Below, piece by piece: positions 1 to 10,718 of a DNA stretch of 64,000 nucleotides. A program made the translations under genes and the position numbers. The notes below the pieces were generated by a model, which saw nothing but the letters and a program-made list of their open reading frames with translations, did not search any database and was not told where the DNA came from. Source of the DNA: Phialocephala subalpina (lineage: Eukaryota; Ascomycota; Leotiomycetes; Helotiales; Mollisiaceae); contig FJOG01000016.1 of NCBI GenBank assembly GCA_900073065.1, positions 620,001 to 684,000 on the forward strand, in the 5' to 3' direction. Numbering within the stretch: the stretch's first letter is position 1; every line of letters starts with the position of its first letter.

Positions 1-157
1 ATCCTGGCTCTTTTGTATCGCTGTTCGACAGCTCCACGCCATTGACCCCTCAACAGGTTCAGCCTACGCCAATCCATTTGCTCTCCTTGCAACCTCTCGA
101 CACAAATCATAAAGAAGATCTTGCAGATTACTCGGTACCCCTGTGTAAAAACTCAAG

Positions 158-1354
158 ATGGCACCAGAGAAACAGGTCTTCGATCCTGATGGAAACTTGA
201 CACTCGTCCTTCCTAGGTCCTCGGTATCAATGGACACATCGCCGAAGACACCCCAGAAGTCATGTTTGTGAGAACTTCTCTCATTCTCCTTGGAAATCAT
301 CTGTTCTCCTCTAAAGTCCAATATGATGGCATCAACTTAACAGACGCTAATTGCGATTAAGGAAACACAAGTCCCCTCCTAAAGAAGAACACGTGCATAT
401 GCAAGTGTCGTCGAAGCACATGATGCTTGCTTCCCCTGTCTTCAAAGCGATGCTAACGGGCTCGTTCCAAGAGGGGGAGACGCTGCGTGCTACCGGAAAG
501 GTCGAGGTTCCACTGCCTGATGACAATCCAATCGTCTTCACGATACTCTTGGACATAATCCATGGCAGAGGTAGACGTGTTCCACGCAAAGTCCCCCTCA
601 AACTCCTTGCACTACTGTCAATCGCAGTCGACAAATATCAGCTTCAAGAAAGTGCCGGAGCATTTTCAGACTCCTGGATCGATGGCGCAGACCCACCCCA
701 CCTAGGCAGAATGCCAAACTGCTTCATGTGGCTCAGCATATCATGGGTGTTCCACGATTCCGAAAGGTTCTCTCTAGCCGCAGACTTCCTTATACGATGT
801 TGTACAGGTCATGCTCCTGATAAATATTTGGCATCAGAGAATCTGGGCCAGAGCCTCCCAATCCCAGATACAGTGCTTGGTAAGCTTTTCACATTAAAAA
901 GCCTTGTCGACCTCTTTTGCTAATTTCTGTGATAGATGCCATCCAAAAGCGCAGGCAAGATACGATGTCCGCCATATATGCAGAGATTGCGATGAGGATA
1001 AACTTATATATGGCGACAGGGATCGACCCTCGCTGTAAAAACCAAGACGGAAAGAGAGCCAAGCAGGACTGCGATGCTATGGTTCTTGGCTCACTTATCA
1101 GACATTTTTCAGGACGGAACATGTGGCCAGCTCCGAACCCGCCGTATATGCGTTCCTCGGTCCAAGACCTGGTGTACGATGTCAAAATGTTACGCATCAG
1201 ATCTTTGTGCTCTTATTTCAATGGAGACTCTGATTGTGAAGAGGGCAAAGTTGAAGGTAGTAGACATTCAATTGAGCGACGTATCATTGAGACAGTCAAG
1301 AAGATTGACGACAAAGCGGGTCAACTCAGTATCGAAGATTTTGAACACAATTGA
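158..1354 (+). CDS. BTB/POZ-domain protein, intact copy 1
   Basis: Gene model is join(158..267, 362..879, 936..1354), 348 aa. Exon 1 encodes an N-terminal motif (MAPEKQVFDPDGNLTLVLP) shared with the neighbouring paralogues. A 94 bp intron (GTGAGA...GCTAAT...AAG) joins in phase to the BTB exon, which carries the VSSKHMMLASPVFKAML core and a DIIHGRGRRVP segment (about residues 45-130). A second 56 bp intron (GTAAGC...TAG) sits after LPIPDTVLG, at the same place as in three paralogues. The C-terminal domain holds CDAMVLGSL and a WPAPNPPY motif. BTB domains mediate protein-protein contacts, often with cullin-3 ligases. That role is only inferred here, because no MATH, Kelch or BACK domain is recognisable. 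The start is the first ATG in frame and matches paralogue starts. Confidence 0.85.
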
Positions 1355-1817
1355 TGCACTAGAAGGGTGCGACAGTTCAGAACGTCCGAAATCGAATTAC
1401 CCAAACGGCCCCGTAAGCTGAAGCACTTCAAAACGAGCCTACAACGCACGTGAAAGCAATAGGTCTATGGCATTTCGAAGTCCGCGGTGCAATCAGGTTT
1501 AAAATTTCATGAAAGGGAATATCGAGATGGCTAAGCTTTCACATCATGAAGCCTTCCCAACCACAAGCCGTCCGGCGTTAATAAACCTCGGCATGATGTT
1601 AAGCTCGCGAACTTAATTATTTTCAACGCAGCTTTGTCGCCTCAGAATCGGGATTGGCCGGGCATCTTTCAAATGTATCAGGTGCGCTCGCGAGTCCGCG
1701 TCGTCGTTCTAGCTTTCGTCGTTTGCACAACCCAAAACTTCTCAAAATCCTCTCCAAGATTTCTTACTCATACAACAACTTTCAAAATATCCTTCCACTC
1801 TTCAGACATCAAGCAAA
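1355..1817. other. intergenic, between BTB copies 1 and 2
   Basis: No coding or RNA gene recognised. The last 150 bp are pyrimidine-rich and end just before the AAAATGGCT start of the next copy, as expected of a fungal promoter and 5' leader. Confidence 0.5.
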
Positions 1818-3173
1818 ATGGCTCCTAAGAAGCAAGTTTTCGATCCCGACGGTGATGTGATATTCATTCTCCCCCAGCACCTCGAAAAGCACAAGCACAC
1901 CGCCGTCGTCAACCCCTTCGAGCACGAAAGCGCAAGAAGAAGGCCTCATTGTAAGCCGCCCTCTTCAGTTGGATGATAGCTCTTTTCCGAAACTTCTCAC
2001 TTGTGTCCCATCGTACTCTGTACTTCCCAAATACTGACTCGCAGACAGGCCACATAAGAAAAGCTCGGCAAGGGCCCTCACGTGCACATGCGGGTCTCTT
2101 CAAAACACATGATGCTTGCATCTCCAGTCTTCAAAGCTATGTTGACGCATTCCTTTCGAGAAGGAGAGGCTTTGCGTGCTACTGGGAAGGTGGAAATCGA
2201 GCTTCCGGATCACGACCCTGTAGTAAGTTACGCGTGCTGTCGAATCAATTTCTTCTACCTGTCTCTGGAAGCTTTGAAAAACTCATTTTTGGTTTCGAAC
2301 GAGTGTATGCTGATTGGGTGGTAGGCATTTACGATGATCCTAGATATCATCCCGGAAGAGGCCGACGGGTACCTCGTGAGGTCCCCTTGAAGTTGCTATC
2401 CACACTAGCGTCAGCAGTGGACAAATATCAACTCTAAGAGACGATTGCTGTATTCTCTGACATCCGGCTTGAGGAGATTGGCGAAGAGATTCCCGGTACA
2501 TACGATGTTCGTTTTCTTAACGATGAAGAAAACGAACAAGATATGCTACTGTGACTCAGCGTCTCATGGGTCTTCTGTGCTGCCGAAACATTCAAGGAGG
2601 TTTCGGGAACTATAATTCATTACGCTATCGACAATATCGACATGAGTATGTGCGAGGATCTTCCGATACCAAAACCAATACTTGGTAAACCTCAGTCTTC
2701 CAGCCTTCCTTGGATTTTACTGACATATTACAGATGCTATCAACACTGCTAGGCTAGACACACTTCGCGACATATACACAGAGATCGCTGGCTGGATCGA
2801 CTACTATCAAGGAGAAAAGAACCTATGCAATCATTACAAAGACGGAGATGAACGAGAGAAGGACTGCGACGCCACAGTACTTGGATCCTTCATCATGAGT
2901 TGCTCAAAGTCCGAGCTCTGGCCCGCAGGAACCTCCCTGTGCCGGACACTCAATCTCTAGCCACACAACAGACATTGAGGGATGCGGATTAAGTCCATGT
3001 GCGATTACATGGTCCCTGATGATCTGCCGGAGGGCGAGGGCGAAGGTCACGGACTTGGACAGTGCACCACATATGCAGTCATGGATCAAGACACCATGTC
3101 GGACGGGCTGGAGATTGATTATTTCGAGCATCGCAAGGGTGCAACCTTAGAAGCGCCAGTTGAATTGGGTTGA
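1818..3173 (+). pseudogene. BTB-domain paralogue, decayed copy 2
   Basis: The order of segments matches copy 1. MAPKKQVFDPDGDV at 1818 is followed by a GTAAGC donor at 1951, then HMRVSSKHMMLASPVFKAML at about 2082. An extra intron-like stretch begins at GTAAGT near 2231, and after it come FTMILDII and GRGRRVPREVPLKLL. Lesions visible against copy 1 are a 1-bp loss near 2352 (IIHGRGRR becomes out of frame), CAA to TAA in KYQLQ at about 2436, TGG to TGA just before LSVSWVF at about 2551, and stops and frame changes at 2957-2995. The first splice also fails to join in frame without creating TAA. The C-terminal part (DAINTARLDTL, CDATVLGS) is still readable. It is a pseudogene unless the assembly is faulty at many sites. 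Confidence 0.8.
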
Positions 3174-3583
3174 TCTAGGGGTGTAGGGGCCAAGTCATGC
3201 AAACTAAATCTATACCCATCTCGAGGTCCGGCTTTCACACTTGTCATAACGTTGTCTGAAGACATATCAATTTTGACTATATGCGAGCCAATATACAGAA
3301 CGTCGATGGTGCAACGCTGGCACCATGAGAAGAGAGCCTCAAATCCTCAAAACAAATCCTGGTCTTGCCAGCTGGAGACAGAAGGCTGTCCTTGACTACC
3401 AAACTCCGTAGCTTAGCTGCCTCCAACAGCAAGCAAATGAAGCAAAATGCTGACCTCCCTAATGCTAATGCATACGCTTCAAGAAAGTGTGTCCACCAAA
3501 AAACAGTCCTGCGCTGCTCCAATTTCTGTTCTCTTGAATCCCTTCCATCGAAGTGCTGTCAATATCTCAATTTCCCATTCCAA
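3174..3583. other. intergenic between convergent BTB copies
   Basis: No gene recognised. It separates the 3' ends of copy 2 (plus strand) and copy 3 (minus strand). Open frames here are short and unsupported. Confidence 0.5.
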
Positions 3584-4665
3584 TCAATCGAAGTCCCTCA
3601 AATTCAACCCACTCAACCGATTCCTAACCTTGCTCAAGGCACTCCCAATCTCCGTCTTCATTCCATGACTACTAGAACTCTGATTCGTAAACCCCATCTT
3701 CGTACAATAGCTCGACAAATTAAGTTGATTCATATCCACTATCAGATTTTTAAACGTGACTTCCAGATACGGCGGTTCTGGCGGAGGCCATACTCCAAGT
3801 TTGGAAGAGGATTCGAGGAGCGAGCCGAGAAGGATTGCGTCGCAGGTGAAGCGGTGGGGCTCGTGGCGTGTGGAGGTGCAGCGAGGTGAGCCGGATTGGA
3901 GCATGTCGATATTGCGTTCGAGGACTTCGAAGGAGCGTTTTATGGCTTGTTCGCGGCGGCGGGATATCTCTTCTATGACTCTTTGAGGGATTGGAAGATC
4001 GGCTTTGAGATCCCGAGAATATGTATCGAGGTCCAACCCATTGCTTTCCCTCTCCAGAATCCGAGTCACGTGGTTAAACTCATCTGGCCTCCTGAATACC
4101 CATGAGATACATAGCCAGTGTATCAAATCCGGCGTAAAAGATTGCGGAATATCCAATCTGATGCCCTCAAACCAGTCCGCGATGAAATTCTCACATGCTT
4201 CTCTCAGCATGTATTTCTCCACTAGCATCGCCAACCTCGTCAAGAAGAGCAAATCCACTTGTCGAGGAACATGTTGCCAACGACTTCTCCCATGGATAAT
4301 ATTCATCAACACGGCGAATGGTACCGGATCGTCGTCTGGTAATGGTACTGAGACCTTTCCAAACTTTTTGAGAGTGGCGCCTTCCAGAAAGGTGTATTTG
4401 AGCATCGTTTTGAAAACCGGCGATGCTTTCATGATAAGCTTGGACGATACACGCATGTATATCTGCGGATCCCCCCTATCTTTTACATAACTCTTATAAG
4501 ATCTTCTCTCAAATCAGCTTTTCATCCCATAATCAAGAGAATGGCACGTGCGCAAGCATACAAAATACTGCCCCTCCTAGGCTCCTTCTCCTTGATCCTA
4601 TTCTGTAGGATGAAGGTCAAGTTCCCCATCGGGTCAAAGTTGACATAGTTCTCCCGGTAACTCAT
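3584..4665 (-). CDS. BTB/POZ-domain protein, intact copy 3
   Basis: Minus-strand model complement(join(3584..4505, 4562..4665)), 341 aa. The start ATG at 4665 was chosen because exon 1 encodes MSYRENYVNFDPMGNLTFIL, which matches the FDPxGNL motif of the other copies. The intron is 56 bp (GTATGC...GCTGAT...GAGAG) and restores frame to KSYVKDRGDPQIYMRVSSK. BTB core MRVSSKLIMKASPVFKTML is followed by PLPDDDPVPFAVLMNIIHG, then CISWVF, LPIP and a C-terminal CDAILLGSLLE with WPPPEPPY. Unlike copies 1, 4 and 7 it has no intron after LPIP. It may be a partner or adaptor protein, but no substrate can be inferred. Confidence 0.85.
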
Positions 4666-7377
4666 GATATCTGATCTCTGAATGCTTCTTTCCTCGATCT
4701 TCGATATGTGTTATGAGGTTGTGATAATGTCATTTGGAGAAACGCTATTGCGGGGTCGCGTGGTGGCGACTGCGGCAGCGGTTAAGTATTGGTGCAACCC
4801 GGTTGTCTTTCCTGGATGAGATCGGAGTGGAACTCTGTCGCGTTCGTTGGCGTGCAGTGAGACAACAACACCTCCCCTTCTCTCTCTCGATATGAGCTCG
4901 TCTTATGTAAAGATGAGATGATGTCGCACAGGTAATATTATGTTTGTTAAAGGGAAAACAGGTCGCGCTGCGCGAAATTCGTTGGTCGTGGTTGTGAGGA
5001 CCAGGGGTAAAGGGGGCTGAGCAACGCGCTAGCCTGTTTGTGGCTGGGACAATGTGGGACAATGTGTCGCATGTGGAACGTTGCTGCTTGGCTCTTGGCC
5101 TTGTGGACAATCAAAGAGGACTGCAGACCGTTCAGCTCTACAGGCAATCGAGGTGATTGCAGCTCTTGGCGATAACTGAGAGTTGAGAGATTTGTTGCTG
5201 ACTCGGGTTGACGTGAGATTGAGGGGTCGAAAATCTGCTCGGTAAGAGCATCACATATGGTTGAAGAGAGGCATTTTCGTTGGCGCTGGACACGGTCGAT
5301 GACGACTTGACTCGATGGGATGGTTGAAGTTATACCACCGTGAGACGATCGACGACCGTCCATGTGATGAGTGTCACAATGCATCAGCATCAGATTCTGA
5401 ATGCCCAAATTCCCATTCCCGGGTTGAAGGGTTCTCGCCCATAGGGCTTAGCCAGCCACTGCGGGGTACAGAGAGCAAGGTGGTCCCTTGATTCTTAACA
5501 GCCTCAAAGCCAGTCGGCTTCAAACCTCAAGTGCCTTCCATGTTATTGTTATTTTATGGTGCTTATTTCCTGTTCTGTTCGCAGGTTTGACGTCTCCCGA
5601 GCCAGATATTTTGTGTTTGACTGGCCGAAAGCTAACCTTACGGGCACGGCTCATCATATGCTCCGTATTGAGTTCCCGGAGTGCGGCTATTCTTTACGCG
5701 TAACTTTATTGTCACATCTCAAGTCCTCCTCGTCATGCCCCCCTTTTACCCCTTTTCGAAGTCTCGGCTCGAGGTTTATGAGCGTGTGCACTTGCAACAA
5801 GTTTCCATTTGCGAGAAATTTCAGACCCATTTCCAAAGCACTCGGCTGATTTGGATCGAGATCGTTTTGACTTAGGCAAGCATTTGCAAGTCGCCCTTCT
5901 ACTTATAGGAGAGCTCGGGCTGGGCAGGTCATGTAAACAGAGGTAAGTTTAGACGAAACGACACGCATGGCTGATTTGAATTCGACAATTATTGCATATA
6001 TGCATGATATTGCTCGTCCAAGTAGCATCCACATCGTTTGATGCAACTTTCAAAGCCGCTCTCAAGTATGTACCTCAAAATCGCGTTCTAGTCAGTGATC
6101 AGCCTTCAAGCCTGGGAAAAAGGGGATGAGATCACGTGCTTGGTTTGACTTTTCTATGTGACTTTCTGGGTCTCCATACCTGATTGTATGTAATGTTACA
6201 AGCCTAGTAATATTCACGACGCTGAGCCATTTGTCTCGCTCTCGAATTTCGGGTCACACATTGTCTGATGGTGGAGCGGGGGCGGGGCTGTGATACTTGG
6301 CACCGCAAGCTTGCAACGTCAGACAAGCTCTTCGGAAAATTGAAACCGAGCACGGAAACAATAGGGTACACAGGCTACAGAGGTTCCGCTTGAAGTAAGT
6401 CTGATACGTTGGCACTCGGATTTTCCAGATTTCTTTGAGGTGGTTCGGATGCTTCGCTTTATCCGATCGCAAAAGGGAAAGTGGGGCAATGAGGATAGGT
6501 CTATCCCACTCTCCATATTCAGCATCTCGCCATTTGTGAAAGTTTGCATTTCAGTTTTATTCAAGTTGATGCGTTTTGCCGTTGAAATTAATTCATTTGA
6601 CGCCATGGCTGATGGAAGGTCCTCGATCCCAAGAATCATCAAGTGATCCGAGCCAAGGATCTCCAAGACTTCACTTTTTGAATTTCAACAGGCGAGGGTC
6701 GACCCGTCCCTTAGTCTACGCGCGGAAATTGTAGATCCTGACAGCCTAGTTGTGATTCGACGGGCTTTCAAGAGGTCTCTTGCTATTTGTGCGTTCGCGG
6801 ATGGTTTTTACTTGCGATGTCAACCCAGGCAAGAATGCTGGATTCCATTCTGCAAACTTCTTTGCCATCAATCACTCTACTCTTTATAGCTGTTGAGGCT
6901 CGAGGATACTAGGAATAGAAGATATTGGGAGCGTGGAGTTGAGGAGTTGAGGAGGTTCGCTTTCATAAATTTGGGAAGTATGAAATGGATGTGATGGTGG
7001 TGTTCAGGTGAAGTTGCTGGAGACGAGGGCTGTGAGTGAGAAAACTTGTGAACCAGGACTTCTGTGAATAAAAATATCCGAGATGGAAGATCCAGATGCG
7101 GGGCACACTTTTGGGATTCAAGTTTGGGCACCCGGTCATTGATGTTGTATATGATTTGAGCTCTTGAATCATCGAGTTGAAGCTGCTCTTGAATCACGCC
7201 TTGCTGCTCGAGTAGTACATAAAGTCTGGAGTTTACTTGCTGAATATGTTTTTTCGAATCATTCTTGCATCCTCTTCGACGACACCAAGTCTCCAGTCCA
7301 GTTCCGCTCAAGTACACTTTTTGTTACACGGAGCATCCACCCTAGCAACACTTTCTTCCTTCCTTCTTGCATCGATC
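4666..7377. other. 2.7 kb gene-free stretch
   Basis: Several open frames of 60-150 codons exist on both strands, but none has a recognisable domain, a consistent splice pattern or paralogue support. A short direct repeat (GGGACAAT twice) lies near 5045. The final 100 bp are the pyrimidine-rich leader of the next BTB copy. Remnants of genes too decayed to recognise are possible. Confidence 0.4.
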
Positions 7378-8489
7378 ATGCCGATCGAAAGAATTGTCTT
7401 CGATCCAGAAGGAGATCTCCTTCTTTGTTTTGTTCAACAAGTAGATGCCCGGAAAACCACAACACGACGATGAAAACCCTTTAGCCGCAGACGGTAAGGA
7501 GGTAGACACGAGTCTTGCATCCTTGACGCTTGACAACTCCGTCGACAAAGAAACACACATGCTGGTATCGTCGAAGCACTTGACGCTTGCTTCTCCTGTG
7601 TTCAAAGCCATGCTCGGACCGGCCTTTCGAGAGGGGCAGCTTCTCAAGTCTGAAGGAAAGCTGGAACTTGACTTGGAAGACGACGATCCTAAGGCATTTG
7701 AAATTTTGATGAATGCTATTCATGGGCACATAAGCAAGATGCCAGAGACAGTTGGCTTTAAGACGTTCTCCGAGCTAACAATCTTGGTTGATAAGTACCA
7801 AATCCTTGAAGCGATCCGGCATTACGCTTCGCGGTGGATGAAAGCCCTCCTCCCACAAGCTTCAACGAAAATAACCACCTCGCCGATCTCAGTCGCACTT
7901 ACCTGCTTGGACATGTGTTGGGTCCTGAAACTGAAGGCTGATTTCAAGAAAATCAGCAGGATTTTGCAACAAGGACTTGCATGCCAACGCACAACGGATG
8001 GTCTCCCGATCCCAAGTTTTGTACTGGGTAAGAGCCTGTGAATGATTGATTGAAATGCATACTAAAACTATAGCAGAACAGATCCAAGATGCACGTCAAC
8101 AGTCTATGAACACGATGATTGCTTTCATTCAAAAAATGATCGTCGACTTGAGCTCAGCCACGAATACATGTCAGACGGCCTTTCACAATGATCGGGAACG
8201 CAAGAACCTGGCTTGCGACAGCTTGATACTAGGAAGTCTAATTAAAGGCCTCTCTGCTCACGATATGTGGCCCTTGCCAATGTCGCCATATGATGGAGTC
8301 AGCCTATTACGACTGTTGAACAAAGTCCGAAATCTAACAATTATTGCAACCTGCGACGACACTCTCTTTGGCAAGTTCAGTGGCAGTAGTCCCGATAGTA
8401 GTCATGGATGGGCCAAGAAATTGAAGGATGAAGCGGATAGGGTCGAGAAAGCAGCGGGGGGTCTTGATCTGGACAGGTTGGCGAAGTGA
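7378..8489 (+). CDS. BTB/POZ-domain protein copy 4, apparent frameshift near the N-terminus
   Basis: ATG 7378 starts MPIERIVFDPEGDLLLCFVQQ, the family N-terminal motif, but this frame ends at TGA 7471. The BTB frame is +1 and open from 7445, where there is also an ATG. Removing one base in the AAAA run near 7455 would join them, so this is either a real frameshift, an assembly error, or translation from 7445 without the motif. The body is clean: HMLVSSKHLTLASPVFKAML, DLEDDDPKAFEILMNAIHG, LPIPSFVLG. A 46-49 bp intron follows (8028 to 8073 or 8076), with tandem TAG-CAG acceptors that both keep frame. The C-terminal exon has CDSLILGSLIKGL and MWPLPMSPYDG and ends at TGA 8487-8489. Confidence 0.7.
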
Positions 8490-8794
8490 GGCGGACTTGA
8501 GAAGATCGCTCAGGCTTCTGACGGGCAATAATGGGAGGTTAATACTCTGTAAAATAAGATGACGCGCCAGATCTTCTAAACATCAAAACAATTACCATTT
8601 TGATCTAATCTTACAAGTGACTGTCGCCACTATTCACAGCTCACTGGGTGATTTGAATCATTACACAGCCTGTACAATAGCCCCGACTTCATCCGTGTAT
8701 ATAAAGTCAGATCGAGCAAAAATTTCTACCTCAATCTCGCAAACTCCTTGATTCGAATGCACCTCATGTTCACCTTCAAATATCGGTATCGATC

Positions 8795-9722
8795 ATGCCA
8801 ACCAAAAAACACTTGTCTTCGATCCAGGAGAGGATCTCCTCCTTCGTCTCGTTGAACGACCAGCGAAGATCGATCTGCCCGATGATGACCCCGATGCGTT
8901 TGCCATATTGATGAATGCGATCCATGCATTCTTGCACAAGATCCCGGAAAAGGCTGACCTCAGCCCTTACCCAACTATCGATTTTAGTCGAAAAGTACCA
9001 AGTACCGGCTGCGATCGAACGCTACGTGTAACCATGGTTGCGTAGCCTGAAGCTGACAGAGCTTCGAGGAGAACGAATAATGAGAGGTCACATAGAGAGT
9101 ATCCTTCCATGGCTAAGCATTACTTGGGTCTTCAAATGAAGTACGAGTTCAAGATCTTGAGCGGAATCGCGTAGACTTTCAACATTCGAAAGCTGGAGAC
9201 AGAAGATCTTCCGATCCCAGCGATTGTATTCGGTAATACTCTCTGTCCTATCCCATCCGAATTGCTGATAGATATGCAGACAACATCGAAGAGGCGCGTC
9301 AGAGCTCAATAACCGAAATCATTAATTACAATCCTCCACAAGACAATCGCCAAATTCAGCACAGAAACGGTGTAGTGCGATGACGATCCCCACGACTATA
9401 GAGATCCCCCAATCCCGAATAGATGTTTTGCATATGACAGCAGGTTCACTCATCAAGAGTCTGGCTACCCAGGGGATATGGCCGTTGCCAGAGCCGCCTT
9501 ATGATGGTATCAGCTTGACACGAAATGTGATGGATGTCCGCTACCTTGGTATTATATCGATCTGCCGTGAGGATGTGTACTATGGTATCATGAATCAATT
9601 TTCACTCTCTTATGTGCCGTATGGGGTTAGTAAGCTTGCTGCTCTTGCTCAGGCGCAAATCCCCCCCGGCTCACCCTCGGCTCAGTCAACTCGCATGAGC
9701 ACGCTGAGCAGCTCTGTGCAGG
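8795..9722 (+). pseudogene. BTB-domain paralogue, decayed copy 5
   Basis: This copy is closest to copy 4, and both starts lie in a TCGATCATGCC context. ATG 8795 is followed by an A6 run, after which VFDPGEDLLLRLVERPAK is in another frame. The front half of the BTB (VSSKHL...KAML) is missing, and the sequence jumps to DLPDDDPDAFAILMNAIHA. Further lesions are a TAA after IERYV near 9028 and frame breaks before LPIPAIVFG. The C-terminal exon (DNIEEARQSS, then [21 protein letters not shown]) survives. The last 80 bp before 9722 are GC-rich with CTCAGG/CTCACC motifs and do not resemble the family. The 8490-8794 spacer before it holds only the putative promoter. Confidence 0.8.
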
Positions 9723-9981
9723 CCAGACTTGGGCGCGAAACTGAATAACTGAATATATATTGAATAGGGTCAGGTCCGAATAAATAATCGATAGCTTTAA
9801 AATACTTGAACAACTCTCAATTAGGCTTAGTCTATTTACATATTCATGAATTATTCAATTAATTACATTCATTTAAAACACTAAAAGTACTTGAATAGAA
9901 TAATCAATAAGCTTCACAAGGTTGAATATATCATTCGAATATCAAAAAAGTGATATCGAAGTTATTCGCGCCCAAGTCTGG
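9723..9981. mobile_element. MITE-like element with 17 bp terminal inverted repeats
   Basis: The left end, CCAGACTTGGGCGCGAA (9723-9739), is an exact reverse complement of the right end, TTCGCGCCCAAGTCTGG (9965-9981). The 225 bp between them are AT-rich, non-coding and rich in GAATA/TATTC, in contrast with the GC-rich left flank. I see no clear target-site duplication, so either the true ends lie slightly outside or the flanks have changed. It is compatible with a non-autonomous DNA transposon, and no transposase is present in the window. Confidence 0.6.
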
Positions 9982-10718
9982 TCCATGCCTGATTATCCTG
10001 CCCCTAGGTAAACAAGGTTTACCACATCATCACGTGTTCGACTTCTCACTTTTTTAACCAATCACACGTAATCTGACCTCTGTTCTGTCACATCACTTTT
10101 GTCAAGTTTTGGCGACGATGCTCAAGGAGCCCAAATAAGTTTCCAAGGAACCCAAAGTGGCAGCAAATGTAACTCCTTACTATTCGGGTCTGGCATATCC
10201 GGATCTAAGTTTTAGCACCCAAAAATTAATACTGCCTTTTCTCCATGGCACGGCGGTCGCTACAATCAGTGTAACCTCTTGATTTTAGCATATCGTTGCG
10301 CCAATACTGCCCAAGTTCCGATTTGAGCCACATCCGTTATTCTTTCATGTATGTAGCGAGAGGGTTAAATGGCGAGGGAGGGGGGTTTTGGGTTTTAGCG
10401 CACTCGCCCTATTATCATTACACAAAATGACTCCCTTTCAATCTCAACAATAAGAGGGAATTGGGGAAGAGGCCCCCCTGCAGAACCTCTAGCATTGGCC
10501 AGATTGACTCTCTTTAGGTGGAAAAAAATGGGTGTAGGTGGTGGCGCAGCATGCGGAAAGCCCTGTGGCTGTGCCTACTGTAGGTGCACCTTGCGAGCAG
10601 GCAAACCTCCGTCAAGCTCTATCGCCACGAAGCTGGAGCAGGCCACATAGCCATGAAGATTATAAGCAACACGAACACCCACCCTTAACCCCCGATACTT
10701 TCGCTCGAGTGCTGAAAG
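9982..10718. other. intergenic upstream of the NACHT gene
   Basis: No gene recognised. The phrase TTTTAGCA followed 15-20 bp later by AATACTGCC occurs twice (about 10210 and 10285). The stretch probably contains the NACHT gene promoter. Confidence 0.4.

Noticed and set aside
4745..5408. Overlapping minus-strand open frames of 121 and 153 codons
   Set aside because: No domain, no splice logic, composition like surrounding spacer, and they overlap each other in different frames.
6877..7317. 146-codon minus-strand open frame
   Set aside because: Lies in the presumed promoter and leader of BTB copy 4, with low-complexity His/Ser content and no family resemblance.
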